From contig NZ_KE136484.1 in the NCBI RefSeq assembly GCF_000407185.1, positions 124,001 to 188,000 of the forward strand: a stretch of 64,000 nucleotides of DNA. The letters are read 5' to 3'. This stretch comes from Enterococcus malodoratus ATCC 43197. Its GTDB lineage: Bacteria; Bacillota; Bacilli; Lactobacillales; Enterococcaceae. Under the pieces are notes generated by a model that did no database searches, was not told where the DNA came from, and saw nothing but the letters and a program-made list of their open reading frames with translations. The stretch's first letter is position 1, and the number at the start of each line of letters is the position of its first letter. This document shows positions 61,901 to 64,000 of this stretch, piece by piece. The translations under genes and the position numbers were made by a program.

Positions 61901-61935
61901 CAAATGTTAAGAGGAAATCACAAATGTTAAAAGGA
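61901..61935 (+). repeat. Leader direct repeat carrying the ribosome site
   Basis: CAAATGTTAAGAGGA (61,901-61,915) and CAAATGTTAAAAGGA (61,921-61,935), exactly 20 bp apart. The second supplies the AAAGGAG used by the dehydrogenase gene. Each contains an ATGTTAA, that is, a two-codon mini frame (ATG TTA A..), of unknown meaning. Confidence 0.5.
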
Positions 61936-61947
61936 GCGTTTGCAATG

Positions 61948-62745
61948 GATTGGTTAGATGTAGAAGGGAAAACGGTCATTGTTACAGGAGGCTCATCAGG
62001 AATTGGAGCAGCTATTGTCAAAGAATTATGCGATTTGGGAATCAATGTTGTGAATGCAGATTTGAGAGCCGGATCATTTACTCACGAAAATTTGTTCTTC
62101 AGTCAAACAGATGTTACTTCTCCCGAATCAGTTGAACAAACGGTAGAAACAGCCGTTACGAAATTTCAAACGATTGATGCCGTGGTCAATAACGCGGGGA
62201 TCAATATACCAGCTTTACTCGTTGATGAAGAAATGACAGAAGAAGGCAAGTTCCAAATCAACGAACACATTTTTAATAAAATGATCGCGATCAATCAAAA
62301 AGGTGTCTATCTGATGGGACAAGCGGTCGGTCGTGTGATGGTCAAACAGGGATACGGCGTCATCATCAATATGTCATCGGAATGCGGTTTGGAAGGTTCT
62401 GAAGGTCAGAGTGTTTATGCGGCAACCAAAGCCGCGGTCAATAGTTTTACCCGTTCGTGGGCCAAAGAATTAGGGAAAAAAGGGGTTCGCGTAGTAGGAA
62501 TCGCGCCCGGCATCATGGAAGAAACGGGTTTACGCACGATCGAATATGAAACAGCACTCGCTTATACACGGGGGATCTCTGTTGAACAATTACGTGCTGG
62601 CTACAGCAATACGAAAACTATTCCTTTAGGACGTGACGGTAAATTAAGGGAAGTCGCTGATCTTGTTGCTTATTTTGTTTCTGGCCGTTCGAGTTATGTG
62701 GATGGCGTCACCGTCAATGTGGCAGGTGGTAAAACCCGAGGGTAG
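61948..62745 (+). CDS. sorF: Sorbitol-6-phosphate 2-dehydrogenase (SDR)
   Basis: 265 aa from ATG 61,948 (AAAGGAG 9 bp upstream). Rossmann motif VTGGSSGIGAAIVKEL, NNAGIN, Ser in NMSSECG, catalytic YAATK, and GRSSYVDGVTVNVAGGKTRG at the C-terminus, the ending of the lactobacillus sorbitol-6-P dehydrogenases. It interconverts sorbitol-6-phosphate and fructose-6-phosphate. In lactobacilli the same gene opens the L-sorbose operon, followed by mannose-type PTS genes as here. Confidence 0.82.
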   Translation, partial: DWLDVEGKTVIVTGGSSGIGAAIVKELCDLGINVVNADLRAGSFTHENLFFSQTDVTSPESVEQTVETAVTKFQTIDAVVNNAGINIPALLVDEEMTEEGKFQINEHIFNKMIAINQKGVYLMGQAVGRVMVKQGYGVIINMSSECGLEGSEGQSVYAATKAAVNSFTRSWAKELGKKGVRVVGIAPGIMEETGLRTIEYETALAYTRGISVEQLRAGYSNTKTIPLGRDGKLREVADLVAYFVSGRSSYVDGVTVNVAGGKTRG

Positions 62746-62780
62746 GATATCCGTTTATTAATAAGAACTAGGAGGTTTTT

Positions 62781-63194
62781 ATGAACAAAGTAATTTTAGT
62801 GGCTCATGGCAAGTTGGCCCATGAGATGAAGAATTCAGCTGAGATGATTTTTGGCGCGCTGCCAGATTTTGAATCCGTCGAATTTTTGAAGGAGGAAGGC
62901 TTGGACACGATCCAAGAAAAAATCACGGCGGCAATGGATGACGATACGACATCCTATCTTGTATTGACCGATTTGTTTTGCGGCACCCCATACAATGCTA
63001 GTTGTGCGGTCGCTATGAAAAATCCCGAACGCGAGATCGAGGTCGTGTCGGGAATGTCGCTGCCGATCGTCTTAGAGGTAGCGAGTATGTTAGGAAGTGG
63101 TCTGCAAGATATTGTGAATCATGCAACAAGTATTCCATGCGATACAGTGAAAGCGTTTAAACAGCAAGTGATTGAAGAAGAGGAGGATTTTTAA
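62781..63194 (+). CDS. PTS mannose/sorbose-family EIIA
   Basis: 137 aa. MNKVILVAHGKLAHEMKNSAEMIFG carries the phosphorylated His (residue 9); FCGTPYNASC and GMSLPIVLEVASML are EIIA-Man signatures. Accepts phosphate from HPr and passes it to EIIB. AGGAGG 6 bp before the ATG. Its 3' end contains the SD of the EIIB gene. Confidence 0.92.
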   Translation: MNKVILVAHGKLAHEMKNSAEMIFGALPDFESVEFLKEEGLDTIQEKITAAMDDDTTSYLVLTDLFCGTPYNASCAVAMKNPEREIEVVSGMSLPIVLEVASMLGSGLQDIVNHATSIPCDTVKAFKQQVIEEEEDF

Positions 63195-63195
63195 G

Positions 63196-63684
63196 ATGCA
63201 AATCAAATTAGCACGAGTGGATGATCGATTGATTCACGGACAAGTAGCGACGGTTTGGGCGAAGGAAGCTGGCGCGAAACGAATCATTGTCGTCAGCAAA
63301 GAAGTCGCGAATGATGACATTCGAAAAACATTAGTAAAACAAGCTGCACCTCCAGGAATCAAAGTGAATATCGTCGACCCAGAAAAAGCGGTGAAGGTCT
63401 ATAACAATCCGAAATATGCGGACGAAACGGTCTTCTACCTATTCACCAACCCAATGGAAGTTTTGGAATTAGTACAATTAAACGTACCGATCAAATCCAT
63501 CAATATTGGTGGGATGCAATTCAAAACTGGACGAACACAAATTACGAAAGCCGTCTCAGTCGATCAAACAGAAGCCGAAGCTTTTCGCAACTTAGAATCT
63601 GCAGGAGTGGAATTGGACTTGCGAGTCGTTGCAACCGATCCGAAAGGCAACTTTGAAGAAAAACTAAAAGAAGCAGGGTTTTAA
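63196..63684 (+). CDS. PTS mannose/sorbose-family EIIB
   Basis: 162 aa from ATG 63,196, one base past the EIIA stop, with GAGGAGG upstream. Phospho-His is in RVDDRLIHGQVATVWAKE; TRQITKAV-type region (FKTGRTQITKAVSVDQTEAEAF) follows. Transfers phosphate to the incoming sugar at the EIIC/EIID channel. Operon context points to L-sorbose, but mannose-type EIIBs cannot be assigned a sugar by sequence alone. Confidence 0.92.
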   Translation: MQIKLARVDDRLIHGQVATVWAKEAGAKRIIVVSKEVANDDIRKTLVKQAAPPGIKVNIVDPEKAVKVYNNPKYADETVFYLFTNPMEVLELVQLNVPIKSINIGGMQFKTGRTQITKAVSVDQTEAEAFRNLESAGVELDLRVVATDPKGNFEEKLKEAGF

Positions 63685-63691
63685 ATATTGG

Positions 63692-63811
63692 ATGGCAGTT
63701 CCACTTTTTACAGTTGGATTATGTGAAAAAACACTACGACAAGATAAGTCATTAGAAAGTGTTAAAGAACATAGTGGAATGGTATACGGTTTGAAGATCG
63801 AACTCATTTAA
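63692..63811 (+). CDS. Possible 39-aa peptide between EIIB and EIIC
   Basis: ATG TAA-bounded frame (MAVPLFTVGLCEKTL, ends MVYGLKIELI) in a 168-bp gap inside an otherwise tightly packed operon. SD is weak (AGGG 15 bp away). It could be a real small protein, a remnant of a larger gene, or chance. Confidence 0.25.
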   Translation: MAVPLFTVGLCEKTLRQDKSLESVKEHSGMVYGLKIELI

Positions 63812-63852
63812 AAAAAAATGATTACCTTAATATAAAATAGGAGGACACAAAA

Positions 63853-64000
63853 ATGGAATTATCAGTTTTACAGATTGTACTTATTTTTCTTTTTTCATGT
63901 GTGTGCGGGATGGGCAGTGTGTTGGATGAATTTCAAACGCATCGACCGTTGATTGCGTGTACGATGGTCGGCTTGATTTTAGGAGACGTGCAGACGGGAA
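63853..64000 (+). CDS. PTS mannose/sorbose-family EIIC, partial
   Basis: Start of the membrane channel subunit: MELSVLQIVLIFLFSCVCGMGS, then DEFQTHRPLIACTMVGLILGD, typical of EIIC of the mannose family. AGGAGG precedes the ATG. The gene runs off the right edge after 49 codons; EIID and other sorbose genes are expected beyond. Confidence 0.9.
   Translation, partial: MELSVLQIVLIFLFSCVCGMGSVLDEFQTHRPLIACTMVGLILGDVQTG

Noticed and set aside
1-64000. CRISPR arrays, rRNA and tRNA genes
   Set aside because: No regularly spaced short repeats, tRNA-like cloverleaf with T-loop GTTCRA, or rRNA-conserved sequences were seen.

Overview
The window is chromosomal DNA from a low-GC Gram-positive coccus, most likely an Enterococcus. 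Supporting signs are the strong AGGAGG ribosome sites, sigma-A promoters, a threonine T-box, WxL/DUF916 surface-protein clusters, an enterocin-A-type immunity protein, an Fst-type toxin and an IS21-family element. The L-sorbose-type PTS operon at the right end would fit the E. avium group; that species-level guess is inference only. No rRNA, tRNA or CRISPR array was seen.

Layout. 1-4 kb (minus strand): an exopolysaccharide operon with wecB, a membrane protein carrying a degenerate GGDEF domain, a 46-aa membrane peptide, a processive family-2 glycosyltransferase and a family-8 glycoside hydrolase that runs off the left edge. 4-9 kb: a YoaK-type membrane protein, then a translationally coupled ybaN plus two half-ABC exporters under a promoter whose -35/-10 spacer is occupied by a Fur box. 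9-22 kb: mostly single genes (CapA-like lipoprotein, AraC-GyrI regulator, bacteriocin immunity, aldo/keto reductase, a LysM/coiled-coil/4-repeat/CAP-like secreted protein, a lipoprotein agmatine-deiminase homologue, a possible aegerolysin-like protein, an HxlR/flavin-reductase pair, a prenyltransferase-fold protein). 22-26.5 kb: a MerR-controlled redox operon with two matching 19-bp-spacer promoters, containing a flavodoxin gene broken by one extra T. 26.5-32 kb: GNAT, Rpn-type nuclease, a MerR-GyrI regulator with related operators on both sides, a HAD phosphatase and a LacI regulator.

32-48 kb is the accessory core: an Fst-like type I toxin, DUF2922/DUF1659 small proteins next to a ComK-family regulator, a lone tyrosine integrase flanked by CCGTCA repeat pairs, and two WxL-type surface-protein clusters. 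An IS21-family insertion (39,961-42,122) lies between the clusters. It truncates the last gene of cluster 1 and the Mga-like regulator that diverges from cluster 2, and it lacks a target-site duplication. Cluster 2 is unusual: it has no DUF916 partner, a degenerate sortase signal, two proteins with a WxL-like C-terminal sandwich lacking the WxL tryptophan, one of them a 1316-aa protein with three ~309-aa repeats, and a 16-bp perfect inverted repeat in its promoter region.

48-59 kb: housekeeping and small genes (VOC dioxygenase-like protein, a split AraC/GyrI pair, a lipoprotein, thrS with T-box, guaA, coaA, GrpB-like, SGNH hydrolase, RsmC-like methyltransferase). 59-64 kb: a SorC-family regulator, a YafY regulator followed by a GyrI-like gene with an in-frame stop, and the sorbose-type operon (sorbitol-6-phosphate dehydrogenase, PTS EIIA, EIIB, start of EIIC) behind a consensus promoter overlapped by a cre-like site. 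All gene assignments come from reading protein sequences for family motifs; no database search was run.
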